Positions 17,206 to 26,085 of a stretch of DNA of 64,000 bases are shown here, piece by piece; position 1 is the stretch's first letter; the number at the start of each line of letters is the position of its first letter. The position numbers were made by a program, and so were the translations under genes. Under the pieces are notes generated by a model. That model was not told the origin of the DNA and did no database searches. It was given only the letters and a program-made list of their open reading frames with translations. The DNA comes from Streptomyces sp. G-G2 (GTDB taxonomy: Bacteria; Actinomycetota; Actinomycetes; Streptomycetales; Streptomycetaceae), in NCBI RefSeq assembly GCF_030063135.1, contig NZ_JASISO010000033.1, forward strand, positions 34,474 through 98,473, written 5' to 3'.

Positions 17206-17426
17206 GGCCGGGCCATCATCGCACTGCGCTTAGGCCTTCCATACGGCAGGTCCGGAAGGTCCCTTGAGTCCCCCTGGACGCAGTCCTGTCGGCACGGCCC
17301 CGGCCGCGGCGCGAATGCCGCGCACCACCGCATACACCGGTGTCCGGGCGGGTCGCATCGGCCGAACGAGCGCTCTGGCGGCCGCTGGGGGCTTACACCG
17401 GGCCCAAGGCGGCAATAGGTATCGGT

Positions 17427-17918
17427 ATGAGCATCTGGTGGTCTCTCCACTTGAGGCGCGAGGCCGCGAGCGTCCCGCTCGCCAGACGGCTGCTGCTGGG
17501 GACGATGGAGACCGCGGGGGTGGACCCCGACATCTCCTTCGACCTGTCGGTGGCGCTGAGCGAGGCGTGCGCGAACGCGGTGGAGCACGGCGGGCCGGTG
17601 GCCGAGGCCCCGGCCACCGGCGGCGTCGAGGGCGACGGTCCGGCTCCCCCGCATTCGGCGGCCTGTGCGGCGTACCGCGTCACGGCATATCTCGACGGCG
17701 ACCGCTGCCGGATCGAGGTGAGCGACTCGGGGCCGGGTTTCCCGCCCGCGACGGTCGCCCGGCGCAGACCGGTGCTGGCGGAGCACGGCCGGGGCCTCTC
17801 GCTGATCGTCGAGCTGGCCGATCACGCCCGGTTCCGCAACCGGCCCGGCCGGGGCGCCGTGGTCAGCTTCGACAAGATCCTCAAGTGGCGCGACGGAGCG
17901 CTGCTGAAGGTGTCCTGA
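17427..17918 (+). CDS. RsbW/SpoIIAB-like ATP-binding regulatory protein
   Basis: This 163-residue protein has the GHKL ATPase fold of anti-sigma kinases. The N-box is 'SEACANAVEHGG', the G1 box 'VSDSGPGF', and the G2 box 'HGRGLSLIVELAD'; all ATP-binding residues appear intact. Streptomyces encode many such proteins, which phosphorylate anti-anti-sigma factors or bind sigma factors directly. No anti-anti-sigma gene is adjacent, so its partner is unknown. I chose the ATG giving MSIWWSLHLRRE, where homology begins; the open frame continues 29 codons upstream without domain support. Confidence 0.85.
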   Translation: MSIWWSLHLRREAASVPLARRLLLGTMETAGVDPDISFDLSVALSEACANAVEHGGPVAEAPATGGVEGDGPAPPHSAACAAYRVTAYLDGDRCRIEVSDSGPGFPPATVARRRPVLAEHGRGLSLIVELADHARFRNRPGRGAVVSFDKILKWRDGALLKVS

Positions 17919-17921
17919 ACG

Positions 17922-17964
17922 GCCGATGGGCGGGGTCCCGGTACAGGGGACCCCGCCCATCGGC
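17922..17964. terminator. Bidirectional hairpin terminator
   Basis: An 18-bp perfect stem (GCCGATGGGCGGGGTCCC and its complement) with a 7-nt loop separates the convergent RsbW-like and Xaa-Pro aminopeptidase genes, and can serve both. Confidence 0.85.
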
Positions 17965-18004
17965 GGTGGCAGGCCGCCGCGCGGCGGCGTACGGGCGGCG
18001 CGGA

Positions 18005-19471
18005 TCAGCCGTTCAGCGCGGCCATCCAGCTCTCGACCTCGTCGGACCGGCGCGGCAGGGCCGCGGACAGGTTCCGGTTGCCGTCCTCGGTGACGAGGAT
18101 GTCGTCCTCGATCCGTACGCCGATGCCGCGGTACTCCTCCGGCACGCTCAGGTCGTCGGCCTGGAAGTACAGACCGGGCTCGACGGTGAGGCAGACGCCG
18201 GGCTCCAGGGTGCCGTCCACGTACGCCTCGGTGCGGGCGGCCGCGCAGTCGTGGACGTCCATGCCGAGCATGTGACCGGTGCCGTGGAGGGTCCAGCGGC
18301 GCTGGAGGCCCAGCTCCAGGACCCGCTCGACCGGACCTTCCACCAGGCCCCACTCGACGAGCTTCTCGGCGAGCACGTGCTGCGAGGCGTCGTGGAAGTC
18401 GCGGAACTTGCCACCCGGCTGCACGGCGGCGATGCCGGCCTCCTGGGCCTCGTACACCGCGTCGTAGATCTTGCGCTGGATCTCGGTGAACCGGCCGTTG
18501 ATCGGCAGGGTGCGCGTGACGTCGGCGGTGTAGAGGGACTGGGTCTCCACGCCCGCGTCCAGCAGCAGCAGGTCGCCCGAGCGGACGGGGCCGTCGTTGC
18601 GGACCCAGTGCAGGGTGCAGGCGTGCGGACCGGCGGCGCAGATCGAGCCGTAGCCGACGTCGTTGCCGTCGACGCGGGCGCGCAGGAAGAAGGTGCCCTC
18701 GATGTAGCGCTCACTGGTGGCCTCGGCCTTGTCGAGGACCTTCACGCAGTCCTCGAAACCGCGGACGGTGGAGTCGACGGCCTTCTGCAGCTCGCCGATC
18801 TCGAAATCGTCCTTGACCACGCGGGCCTCGGAGAGGTTCACGCGCAGCTCGCCGTCACGCTCGGCGGTGACCTTGTCGGTCAGGGCCGCCTCGACGACCG
18901 CGTCGTGGCCGCGGACGACCCGGACCGGACCGGTGGCCTCGGTCAGGGCCTCGGCCAGGGTGCGGACGTCCTTCGCCGGGATGCCCAGGAGCTGCTCGGC
19001 CTCGGTCAGGGAGTGGCGGCGGCCGACCCACAGCTCGCCCTGGCCGGACAGCCAGAACTCGCCGTTCTCGCGGTCGGAGCGCGGCAGCAGGTAGATGGTC
19101 GCGGTGTGGCCCGTCCCGCCGGTGGGCTCCAGGACCAGGACGCCGTTCTCGCTCTGGTCGCCGGTCAGGTAGGCGTACTCGGTGGAGGCACGGAAGGGGT
19201 ACTCCGTGTCGTTCGAGCGCGTCTTGAGGCGGCCCGCGGGGATGACGAGGCGCTCACCGGGGAAGCTCGCGGACAGCGTCGCGCGGCGGGCGGCCGTGTG
19301 CGCGGCCTGGGCGATCGGCTCCAGACCGTGCAGCTCGGTGTCCGCCCAGCCGGTGCGCATGTTCTCGGCGAGTTCATCGCTGAGGCCGGGGTAGAGCCCG
19401 TTCTTGCGCTGTTTGTGCGTCTTCTTGGGCTGCTCTTCTTCCGGGGTCTCCGGGGTGAGCTCGTCAGCCAC
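18005..19471 (-). CDS. Xaa-Pro aminopeptidase (M24B)
   Basis: The 488-residue enzyme has the aminopeptidase P layout: an N-terminal creatinase-like domain (about 40-180) and a C-terminal pita-bread domain. Metal ligands are visible as Asp in 'LLLDAGVETQ', Asp in 'YTADVTRTLP', His in 'LHGTGHMLGMDVHD', Glu in 'LTVEPGLYF' and Glu in 'VRIEDDILVT'. It removes an N-terminal residue preceding proline, using Mn2+ in the cytoplasm. The GTG start follows a strong ribosome site (GAGGAGATGAC). It is 86 bp upstream of the GAF-SpoIIE stop and likely an independent unit. Confidence 0.95.
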   Translation of the reverse strand: MADELTPETPEEEQPKKTHKQRKNGLYPGLSDELAENMRTGWADTELHGLEPIAQAAHTAARRATLSASFPGERLVIPAGRLKTRSNDTEYPFRASTEYAYLTGDQSENGVLVLEPTGGTGHTATIYLLPRSDRENGEFWLSGQGELWVGRRHSLTEAEQLLGIPAKDVRTLAEALTEATGPVRVVRGHDAVVEAALTDKVTAERDGELRVNLSEARVVKDDFEIGELQKAVDSTVRGFEDCVKVLDKAEATSERYIEGTFFLRARVDGNDVGYGSICAAGPHACTLHWVRNDGPVRSGDLLLLDAGVETQSLYTADVTRTLPINGRFTEIQRKIYDAVYEAQEAGIAAVQPGGKFRDFHDASQHVLAEKLVEWGLVEGPVERVLELGLQRRWTLHGTGHMLGMDVHDCAAARTEAYVDGTLEPGVCLTVEPGLYFQADDLSVPEEYRGIGVRIEDDILVTEDGNRNLSAALPRRSDEVESWMAALNG

Positions 19472-19557
19472 GTCATCTCCTCAGCTACGACAGGACCGGG
19501 TACGGACCCCGTCCATCGTATGTGCGAGAGGAAGTGGCCCCGACGGGCTGTGACAAA

Positions 19558-20973
19558 TCAGTCGAAACGGGCGGCCAGTACGACGATGTCCTCGGCGGAC
19601 TCCGCGGTGAAGTCCTCCTCCGGCAACACCATCCGCAGCACGTGATCGACGATCGCGGCCGGGTCCTCGCGGGCGGCGCGCGGTACGCCCGCGGCGGCCG
19701 CGTGCAGCCGTGCGTAGGCGCGGTCCATGGCGTCCCCGGTGCGGCGCAGCAGTCCGTCGGTGTAGAGCAGCACCGTTTCTCCGGCGGCTGGCTCGATCTC
19801 CACACTGGGCGCTTCCCAGCAGGCGAGCATGCCGAGCGGCGCGGACAGCGTGGTCTCGATGTACTCCGTGCGGTGCTCGCCGATGAGCAGCGGCGGGGTG
19901 TGTCCGGCGCCCGCCAGGATGATCTTTCGGGAGCCCGGCTCGCAGTAGGCGAACAGAGCTGTCGCCGACCGCGCGGGTTCGGTGAGCCGCAGCAGCAGCT
20001 CCAGGTCGGAGAGGACCGCGACCGGGTCCTCGCCCTCCATCACCGCGTACGCGCGCAGCGAGGCCCGCAGCCGTCCCATCGCGGCGATCGCGCCGGGACC
20101 GGCGCCGGTGACCGAGCCGACGGCCAGCCCGAGGGCGCCCTCCGGCAGCGGCAGGGCGTCGTACCAGTCGCCGCCGCCGAGCGGTCCGGTGTGGTGACGG
20201 GCGGCCAGCTGGACCCCGGGCACCCTTGGCAGCCTGCTGGGCAGCAGCTCCTCGGCGACGGTGGCCAGCCGGGTCCGGGCGCGCTGGGCCTCCAGTACGC
20301 GGGCCAGGTGCTCGGCCGCGTGCCGTACGTAGAGGCCGACCAGGTCGCGCTGGCGCTCGCTGGGCTCGACCTGGTCGTCGTAGAGCCAGACCACGGCGCC
20401 GAGTCTGCCGGGAGCCTGGGCCGTCAACGGGAGCGTGTAGCTGGCGCAGTAGCCCAGGCGCGCGGCCACCTCGCGGTGGCGGGGGTCGATCGGGGCCGTG
20501 CAGCCGCCGGAGGCGGGCTCTTCGCCCGCCCGGGGCAGGATCTCGGAGCCGCCGACGGCGTCGGCCAGTCCGTCGAGGATGCGGCCGTACGAGGTGGAGC
20601 CGCGCGGCACGGTCTCGATGTGGCCCAGGTCGGCGCGGCCCAGGCCCAGCCCGAGGGTGGTGACCGGGCCGAGCCGGTCGGCGGGTTCCAGCACGATCAG
20701 ACCGCGCCGGGCGCCGACGAGTGCGGCGCCCGCGCGCAGGAATTCCTCCAGGCAGGAGTCGACGTCGACGGATCGGGCGAGGCGTTCGGTCAGCTCGTTG
20801 AGGGTGGTCAGGTCGGAGACCATGCCCGCCAGCCGGTCCTGGATCAGGGTGCTGGGGGCGGGTACCGGGGCCGGTGCGGGAGCGGTGCGCGGGGGCACGG
20901 GTGCCGCAGTGTGCAGGGAAGCCGTAACTACTGAATCGATTCCAGCCACTTTCGGCGGATGCGGGGCGCTCAT
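19558..20973 (-). CDS. GAF-domain SpoIIE-type PP2C phosphatase, one metal ligand altered
   Basis: The protein (471 residues from this start) has a GAF sensor domain at about residues 60-220 and a SpoIIE/RsbU-type phosphatase at about 240-470. Recognised parts are 'LGGGDWYDALPLPEG', 'YTDGLLRR' and 'EDIVVLAARFD'. Where active enzymes read GDVxGHG, this one has 'VGSVTGAGPG': the metal-binding Asp is Ser and the His is Ala, so catalysis may be weak or lost. Such phosphatases reactivate anti-anti-sigma factors. The ATG giving MSAPHPPKV has a GGTGGAAAG ribosome site; ATG 21045 and an open frame to 21132 are alternatives. Confidence 0.82.
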   Translation of the reverse strand: MSAPHPPKVAGIDSVVTASLHTAAPVPPRTAPAPAPVPAPSTLIQDRLAGMVSDLTTLNELTERLARSVDVDSCLEEFLRAGAALVGARRGLIVLEPADRLGPVTTLGLGLGRADLGHIETVPRGSTSYGRILDGLADAVGGSEILPRAGEEPASGGCTAPIDPRHREVAARLGYCASYTLPLTAQAPGRLGAVVWLYDDQVEPSERQRDLVGLYVRHAAEHLARVLEAQRARTRLATVAEELLPSRLPRVPGVQLAARHHTGPLGGGDWYDALPLPEGALGLAVGSVTGAGPGAIAAMGRLRASLRAYAVMEGEDPVAVLSDLELLLRLTEPARSATALFAYCEPGSRKIILAGAGHTPPLLIGEHRTEYIETTLSAPLGMLACWEAPSVEIEPAAGETVLLYTDGLLRRTGDAMDRAYARLHAAAAGVPRAAREDPAAIVDHVLRMVLPEEDFTAESAEDIVVLAARFD

Positions 20974-21495
20974 GGCGTCCGGCTTTCCACCTGGTGCGAT
21001 TCGCCGAATAGCATCGCAAACCCCCAGATCGTTCTGCGCCGCCATCAATGGATCCACATCTACACGCACACATGGAGCGATGTCCAGCATTGCCCAGGTG
21101 GGAATCCTGGTGTCCGTGGGACGACAACTCACCGTCCAGCCAAGGGTAAAACTTGGCCGGAAAAGGGTGGAAGGGATCCCTTTTTGCGGTCGACTGGGCG
21201 GGCGTCACCGTGGGTCCGGGTACGTAATCGGTGGTGCACGGGGTGAGTTGGCGCCATCCCGGACCCGCCGGGAACCGCCCGGTACGGCTCGCCGTCCTTA
21301 ACGGCGGCGGCCGGGCCCGGCCCGTCGCGGGTGCGTACCACCTCTGCCGGACGTTCCATGGACCCGTACGAAAACTGCACGAACCGTGTGAACCTGCTTC
21401 TAGCGGACAGTGACGCGAAACGTGTACGTGTGGTGAAACACCGCATACATGGTGTGATGTGGCCCTCGGCGTTCAACGGAAAGGAACGAGCGCTC
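20974..21495. other. Divergent spacer, no confident gene
   Basis: This 520-bp region separates the phosphatase gene from the Prim-Pol-like gene. Its left part may encode an N-terminal extension of the phosphatase. It contains the palindrome AAGGGATCCCTT followed by T residues near 21171, and AT-richer sequence near 21390-21460 that likely holds the promoter of the rightward gene. No short open frame looks coding. Confidence 0.5.
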
Positions 21496-22257
21496 ATGCG
21501 CGAGATCCTCGGAAGGCGTCTCCAGCGGCTCCGTAGTTCCCTCCAGTCCCTTCAGCCTCTCCAGGCCCTTCAGTCCCTCCACCCCCTCCGGTTCGCTCAG
21601 CGGCGTGCCGGCATCAAGCCCGGCGCCGCCCCCGCCCTCCCGCAGCCCCTCGACGCCGCGTTGACCTGTGCCACCGCCTGGGAATGGCCCGTGCTCCCCG
21701 GCGTGGGCCGGGCGGGCGCGGACAGCGCTCGCTGCGCGTGCCCCGACCCGGACTGCGTGGTTCCCGGTGCGCACCCCTTCGACCCGGGCCTCCTCGCGGC
21801 CACCACCGATCCCCGGATGGTGAGCTGGTGGTGGGCCAACCGGCCCGCCGCGCCGCTGCTCCTGGCCACCGGCGGGGCCGCTCCTTGCGCGGTGAGCCTG
21901 CCCGCCACCGCGGCGGCGCGGGCGCTGGTCCGGCTGGACCAGCGGGGCATGCGCCTCGGCCCGGTGGTCGCGACGCCCACGCGCTGGTCGCTGCTGGTGG
22001 CGCCGTACTCGCTCGAACGCCTCGGTGAACTCCTCTACGCCAAGGACCACGTGCCCTCCTCGCTACGGTTCCACGGCGAGGGCGGCTATCTGCTGCTGCC
22101 GCCCTCCGCCGCGTCCGGCGGCGGTCAGGTGCGCTGGGAGCGGGAGCCGTCGGCGGCGGCCGGGCGGCCCTGGCTGCCGGAGATCGAGGCGGTCGTGGAC
22201 GCGTTGGTGGAGGCGAGCAGCGGAGCGCCGGGCGGCGGAAGCCGACTCGCGTACTGA
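21496..22257 (+). CDS. Orphan bifunctional DNA primase/polymerase N-terminal-like protein
   Basis: The 253-residue protein resembles the Prim-Pol N-terminal domain found in actinobacterial and phage primase-polymerases. Diagnostic parts are the Cys/His cluster 'CACPDPDCVVPGAHPFDP' and the following 'SWWWANRPAAPLLLATGG'. The acidic catalytic motif expected after that (DxD-like) is replaced by neutral residues ('CAVSLPATAAA'), and no helicase or other domain follows. It may therefore be non-catalytic. The first 40 residues are a Leu/Gln/Ser amphipathic repeat (LQSLQPLQALQSL) coded by a 9-bp tandem repeat. The ATG has an AAAGGAAC ribosome site. Confidence 0.75.
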   Translation: MREILGRRLQRLRSSLQSLQPLQALQSLHPLRFAQRRAGIKPGAAPALPQPLDAALTCATAWEWPVLPGVGRAGADSARCACPDPDCVVPGAHPFDPGLLAATTDPRMVSWWWANRPAAPLLLATGGAAPCAVSLPATAAARALVRLDQRGMRLGPVVATPTRWSLLVAPYSLERLGELLYAKDHVPSSLRFHGEGGYLLLPPSAASGGGQVRWEREPSAAAGRPWLPEIEAVVDALVEASSGAPGGGSRLAY

Positions 22258-22377
22258 CGCCCGTACCGCCCCGTCAGTTCTCCCGGATCACTCGAACGGG
22301 TGTCACCGGGGCGGGTTTCCAAGGGAATTGGGCGCGGGGATCTCCGCGCCCCATTCCCGCGTCGCTATCGTCGGCGA

Positions 22378-22926
22378 ATGAATCTCCGCCTGATCGGTAT
22401 CGGTGCCGGTGTACTGATCATCTTGTCGCTCCCCCTCGCGGGCGCGATCGCCGGACCGGATTTCGCCGTTCGGGACGACGGCAAGGGCGGCGGACTGCTT
22501 ACCTCGCTGGGCCTGTCGGAGTCCTCCGGCCGGCCCTCCGGGGCGAAACCGGCGCCCCCGGGTCCCCCCGAACAGCCCCGCACCGACGCGCGCTGCGGCC
22601 CCGAACTCTCCTCCCCCCAGGGCGTCGAGGCGCAGACGTGCGTCCTGACGGGCGACGGGCAGAGTTGGGGGCGGAGCTACTACCGCAACACGAGCGGGCG
22701 GCCCCTGGAGTCCGTACTGACCGTGATGGGTCCGGCCGGCCGGACCGTGCAGATCCGTTGCGCGATCGGGGCGGGGGACGAGCCGGGACTGTGCGAAACA
22801 CCCCGTGAGCACTCCATGGGAACCCCGGACCGGTACGCGGCAGTAGCGGAGTTTGCAGTTCCGGATGCTGAAGGGCCCCTGCTCCTGCGGTCCGGGAGCA
22901 ACTCACCGGCACCGACCGGCGGTTGA
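22378..22926 (+). CDS. Hypothetical membrane-anchored secreted protein
   Basis: I do not recognise this 182-residue protein. It has one N-terminal hydrophobic segment ('LRLIGIGAGVLIILSLPLAG') that serves as a signal anchor, then a Pro/Gly-rich linker and an extracellular domain of about 110 residues. That domain has four Cys (in 'DARCGPEL', 'AQTCVLTG', 'QIRCAIG' and 'PGLCETP'), likely forming two disulfides. The short beta-rich 'SYYRNTSGRPLESVL' suggests a small Ig-like fold. It is followed by a clear terminator and stands alone. Confidence 0.75.
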   Translation: MNLRLIGIGAGVLIILSLPLAGAIAGPDFAVRDDGKGGGLLTSLGLSESSGRPSGAKPAPPGPPEQPRTDARCGPELSSPQGVEAQTCVLTGDGQSWGRSYYRNTSGRPLESVLTVMGPAGRTVQIRCAIGAGDEPGLCETPREHSMGTPDRYAAVAEFAVPDAEGPLLLRSGSNSPAPTGG

Positions 22927-22947
22927 GCACCGCCGGAAATGGAAGGG

Positions 22948-22985
22948 CCCGGTCGCTGGCGACGGGGGATGCACCAGCGACCGGG
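22948..22985 (+). terminator. Hairpin terminator
   Basis: A 12-bp perfect stem (CCCGGTCGCTGG / CCAGCGACCGGG) with a 14-nt loop starts 21 bp after the stop of the secreted-protein gene. Confidence 0.75.
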
Positions 22986-23157
22986 CTACAAGAACGGTAA
23001 CAAGAGATCGCCTGTTCGCAAATTCGATCTCTGATATTCAGACAGCGATTTGCAGACGATTAGCGGGAGTTGTGACTCCGGTCACCCGCCGTGGCGGGGG
23101 TCCGGACCGGCCCGGCGGGCGGCCGGGGGCCGGGGGCCGCCCGGGGCCGGTCGCCCG

Positions 23158-24132
23158 TCAGTTGAGGGTCACCTGGCGGTTGGTGAGCCCGCCGCGCGCC
23201 CGGCGCTCCTCCGTGGTCAGCGGAGCGTCCATGGCCAGAGCCTTGTCGAGGCGCTCCGCGAGCCGGGCCGCGGGCTCTTCCACATCGGCGGCCGAGACGC
23301 CGACGGGCAGGTCCCAGACCGGGACCATCAGCCCGTGCGCGCGGAAGGAACCGACGAGCTTGGTGCCCTCGCCGAGCGAGGACTCGCCCGCCGCGGTCAG
23401 CCGCGCGAGGGCGTCGAGGAGCTTCTCCTCGGGGTGCGGCATGACCCAGCGCAGGTGGTTCTTCTCCGGGGTCTCGCACCAGTAGGCCGCGTCGACGCCG
23501 GTGAGTTTGACCGTCGGGATGGCCGCCGCGTTGGCGCGCTCCAGCGACGCGGCGATCTCCGGGGAGGCGGCCTGAGCGCTCTCCGTATCCGGAATCCAGA
23601 ATTCGAAGCCGCTGTGCACAACAGGCTCGAAAACGCCGTCCGGGTCCAGGAGATCCTGAAGCCGGGTGCCCTCGGCGGGCACACGACGGGCCGGCACCGG
23701 ATTGCCGGGCTCCGCGACGAGCGCGCGCTCCAGGGTGTCGGCGAGGTCGCGGGCGAGGTTGCCGCTACTGGACTCGTTCTGCAGGCCGAGGAGGACGGAG
23801 CCGTCCTCGCGGCGCAGCGCGGGCCAGGCCATGGGCAGTACGGTCACCAGCGTGACGGACGGTACGCCCTCGGGCAGACCGCCCTTGAGGGTGAGCGGGA
23901 TGGTGGCCGCGGGCACCAGTTCGCGCAGCGCCACCCAGTCGCACTCGGAGGGCAGACCCTCGAAGGGGCGCTGCACGTGGTCGGTGACGGCGTGCGAGGC
24001 GGCGGCGCCGTGGCAGGCCTTGTAGCGGCGCCCGGATCCGCAGGGGCAGGGCTCGCGGGCGCCCACCACGGGGATCTCCCCGTCCTTGAGCTGCGGCTTT
24101 GCAGTCTTCGCTGCGGGGCGCTTCTTGGCCAT
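23158..24132 (-). CDS. SEC-C motif protein (DUF5926 family)
   Basis: The 324-residue protein begins with a Lys-rich leader and a SEC-C zinc motif, 'EPCPCGSGRRYKACHG' (about residues 28-43), as found at the C-terminus of SecA and in many metal-binding adaptors. The remaining 280 residues correspond to the actinobacterial DUF5926 family, whose function is not established. There is no signal or membrane segment, so it is cytoplasmic. It is a single-gene unit, divergent from nothing close by. Confidence 0.88.
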   Translation of the reverse strand: MAKKRPAAKTAKPQLKDGEIPVVGAREPCPCGSGRRYKACHGAAASHAVTDHVQRPFEGLPSECDWVALRELVPAATIPLTLKGGLPEGVPSVTLVTVLPMAWPALRREDGSVLLGLQNESSSGNLARDLADTLERALVAEPGNPVPARRVPAEGTRLQDLLDPDGVFEPVVHSGFEFWIPDTESAQAASPEIAASLERANAAAIPTVKLTGVDAAYWCETPEKNHLRWVMPHPEEKLLDALARLTAAGESSLGEGTKLVGSFRAHGLMVPVWDLPVGVSAADVEEPAARLAERLDKALAMDAPLTTEERRARGGLTNRQVTLN

Positions 24133-24320
24133 CGTGGGTGTCTCCCGGTTGCGGCGGTGCGTACGTCGTTACGTGACGGCGAGCCTAGCCGTTCGTACCG
24201 CCGGAACCGGGTGGGTGCGGCCGGGAGCGCGGTCGGCGTGCGCTCCCGGACGGCCGCGGGTGTCGTCGATGGCCGGTCGTCGGGTCGGGGATCCGGTCCG
24301 GGACCGTGGTCGGGATCCCG

Positions 24321-24923
24321 TCAGGGATCCAGGTCGTCGAAGGGGGCGCTGAAGTCGATCGCCGGCGCGGCGACGCGCGTAGCGAAATCGTCGTACCGGG
24401 CCCCGCACGCGACCGTCACCCACACGGTGACCTCGCCGCCCGCTCCGTCCCGGACACCCCAGTCCTGGGCGAGGGCGCTGATGATGTTCAGCCCCCGGCC
24501 GCCGCGCGCGGTGACGGAGGGCGTGGCCGGAACTGGACGGGTGGGCCCGCCTCCGTCCGTGACCTCGACCGTCAGTCGCCCCGCCTTGTCGACGCGCCAC
24601 GCGGCGCGTATGTCTCCGTCGCCGATCTCCCGCGCGCCCAGGGGCCTGCCGTGTCGGCAGGCGTTGCTGAGCAGTTCGGAAAGGATCAGGACGGCATCGT
24701 CCACGATAGATTCGGGCACTCCGCTGATACGCAACTGCTCACGCATGCGATGCCTCGCCGCGCCCACGCCCGCAGGGCCATGCGGTACAGCCATGCACGA
24801 CGACGTGGGCAACTCCTGTGCCACCACCAACGCCACCCCCGGAACCTCCTTAGCCCCACGCCATGGTCTGAATGCCCCATTGGCCTGGACCGGAAACCGC
24901 CACGGCGGGGCCCTCTGACGCAT
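24321..24923 (-). CDS. RsbW-like ATP-binding regulatory protein
   Basis: This 200-residue protein has a GHKL ATPase domain over about residues 50-175. The N-box is 'LILSELLSNACRHG', the G1 region 'VTDGGGPTRP', and the G2 box 'ARGGRGLNIISALAQDWG'. The family comprises anti-sigma-factor kinases and related switch proteins. The N-terminal 45 residues lack homology but include the segment 'PWRFPVQANGAFRPWRGA', which I recall as conserved among Streptomyces homologues and which supports the first ATG. No anti-anti-sigma factor is adjacent. It is separated by about 190 bp from the SEC-C gene. Confidence 0.85.
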   Translation of the reverse strand: MRQRAPPWRFPVQANGAFRPWRGAKEVPGVALVVAQELPTSSCMAVPHGPAGVGAARHRMREQLRISGVPESIVDDAVLILSELLSNACRHGRPLGAREIGDGDIRAAWRVDKAGRLTVEVTDGGGPTRPVPATPSVTARGGRGLNIISALAQDWGVRDGAGGEVTVWVTVACGARYDDFATRVAAPAIDFSAPFDDLDP

Positions 24924-25008
24924 TCATGACGACTGAATGCGGAACGGATGCGCCGGTGCACACCCTGTAACGGGAGGTGAAGGGGTGTCGGATGGGCAAA
25001 CCGGGGCG

Positions 25009-25845
25009 TCAGCGCCCAAGTTGTGACAGAACTTGGCGCGGTCGGTTCGTGATGATCGCTTCTACACCCAGATCAGCGCAGAGCTGAACGTCTTCCGGCT
25101 CGTTCACCGTCCACACGTGGACGGGGTACCCGGCCGCCTGGAGTTTGCGGATGAAGCCCGGATGGCTACGGACGATCCGCATGCCCGGTCCGGCGATCCG
25201 CACACCGGCGGGCAGCCGCCCGTCCCGCATCCGGGGCGAGACGAACTGCATCAGATAGACGGTCGGGATCGTCGGCGCGGCCGCGCGCACCCGGTGCAGG
25301 GAGCGGGCCGAGAAGCTCATGATCCGCACCGGGTGGGGGCCCTCGGTGGACGGCGAGTCCAGCCCGAAGCGCTTGAGGAGGAAGAGGAGCCGCTCCTCCA
25401 CCTGCCCGGCCCAGCGGGTCGGGTGCTTCGTCTCGATCGCGAGTTCCACCGGTCGGCCGGCGTCCGCGACCAGCTCCAGCAGCCGCTCCAGGGTGAGCAC
25501 GGCGGTGCGCTCGGGATCGGGCTCCTTGCCGTACTCGCCCGCCGCTCCCGCGCCCGCGTCCCAGTCCGGGGACTCGTCGCGGTCTTTCCAGGACCCGAAG
25601 TCGAGGGCGGCGAGGTCGGCCAGTTCGAGGGCCGATACCGCGCCGCGGCCGTTGGAGGTGCGGTTCACCCGGCGGTCGTGCACCAGCACGAGATGGCCGT
25701 CGGCGGTGAGCCGGACATCGCATTCGAGGGCGTCGGCGCCGTCCTCGACGGCTTTGCGGTAGGCGGCCAGGGTGTGCTCGGGGGCGTCCTCCGAGGCGCC
25801 GCGGTGGGCGACGATCTGGATGGGGCGCGGCGTTGCGTGGGTCAC
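25009..25845 (-). CDS. Glycerophosphodiester phosphodiesterase
   Basis: The 278-residue enzyme has a GDPD TIM barrel: 'VAHRGASEDAPEHTL' (catalytic His14, Arg15), 'ALECDVRLT' (Glu41, Asp43) and 'LVLVHDRRV' (His56). It would cleave glycerophosphodiesters from phospholipid turnover into glycerol-3-phosphate and an alcohol, using Ca2+ or Mg2+. No signal peptide is present, so it is cytoplasmic. The GTG start gives VTHATPRP; the long open frame upstream is high-GC read-through antisense to the protease gene. An insertion with 'AGAGAAGEYGKEPDPE' near residue 90 is unusual for the family. Confidence 0.94.
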   Translation of the reverse strand: MTHATPRPIQIVAHRGASEDAPEHTLAAYRKAVEDGADALECDVRLTADGHLVLVHDRRVNRTSNGRGAVSALELADLAALDFGSWKDRDESPDWDAGAGAAGEYGKEPDPERTAVLTLERLLELVADAGRPVELAIETKHPTRWAGQVEERLLFLLKRFGLDSPSTEGPHPVRIMSFSARSLHRVRAAAPTIPTVYLMQFVSPRMRDGRLPAGVRIAGPGMRIVRSHPGFIRKLQAAGYPVHVWTVNEPEDVQLCADLGVEAIITNRPRQVLSQLGR

Positions 25846-25987
25846 CGGGTCATGGTGCCATCGCGCGGGCCCCCGCAGTGGGGGCGGATCCTGAAGACGC
25901 GTCCGAAATGCCCGGGATAAAGGATGGGGTGCGGACGCACAGGTCCGGCTTACAGTGCTCTGACGGTGAATGGGAAAGGCTTGCCCA

Positions 25988-26013
25988 GGAACTTGTATGA
26001 CCGGTCGAACGTT
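25988..26013 (+). promoter_or_regulatory. Candidate ECF-sigma promoter of htrA-like gene
   Basis: GGAAC is followed after exactly 18 bp by GTT, close to the SigR pattern GGAAT-N18-GTT and similar to SigE-type envelope-stress promoters. It lies about 72 bp before the protease GTG. Stress control of an HtrA-like gene would make sense, but this is sequence similarity only. Confidence 0.4.
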
Positions 26014-26085
26014 CACCCGGACCGATATCCCGCTGGATGTCCCGTCCGACATCCAGCACGTCGTGTGTGACGAGGAGAGAGCGCT

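Noticed and set aside
21129..21497. 122-codon minus-strand frame in the phosphatase/Prim-Pol spacer
   Set aside because: It covers promoter-like AT-rich sequence and has irregular codon use and no recognisable similarity.
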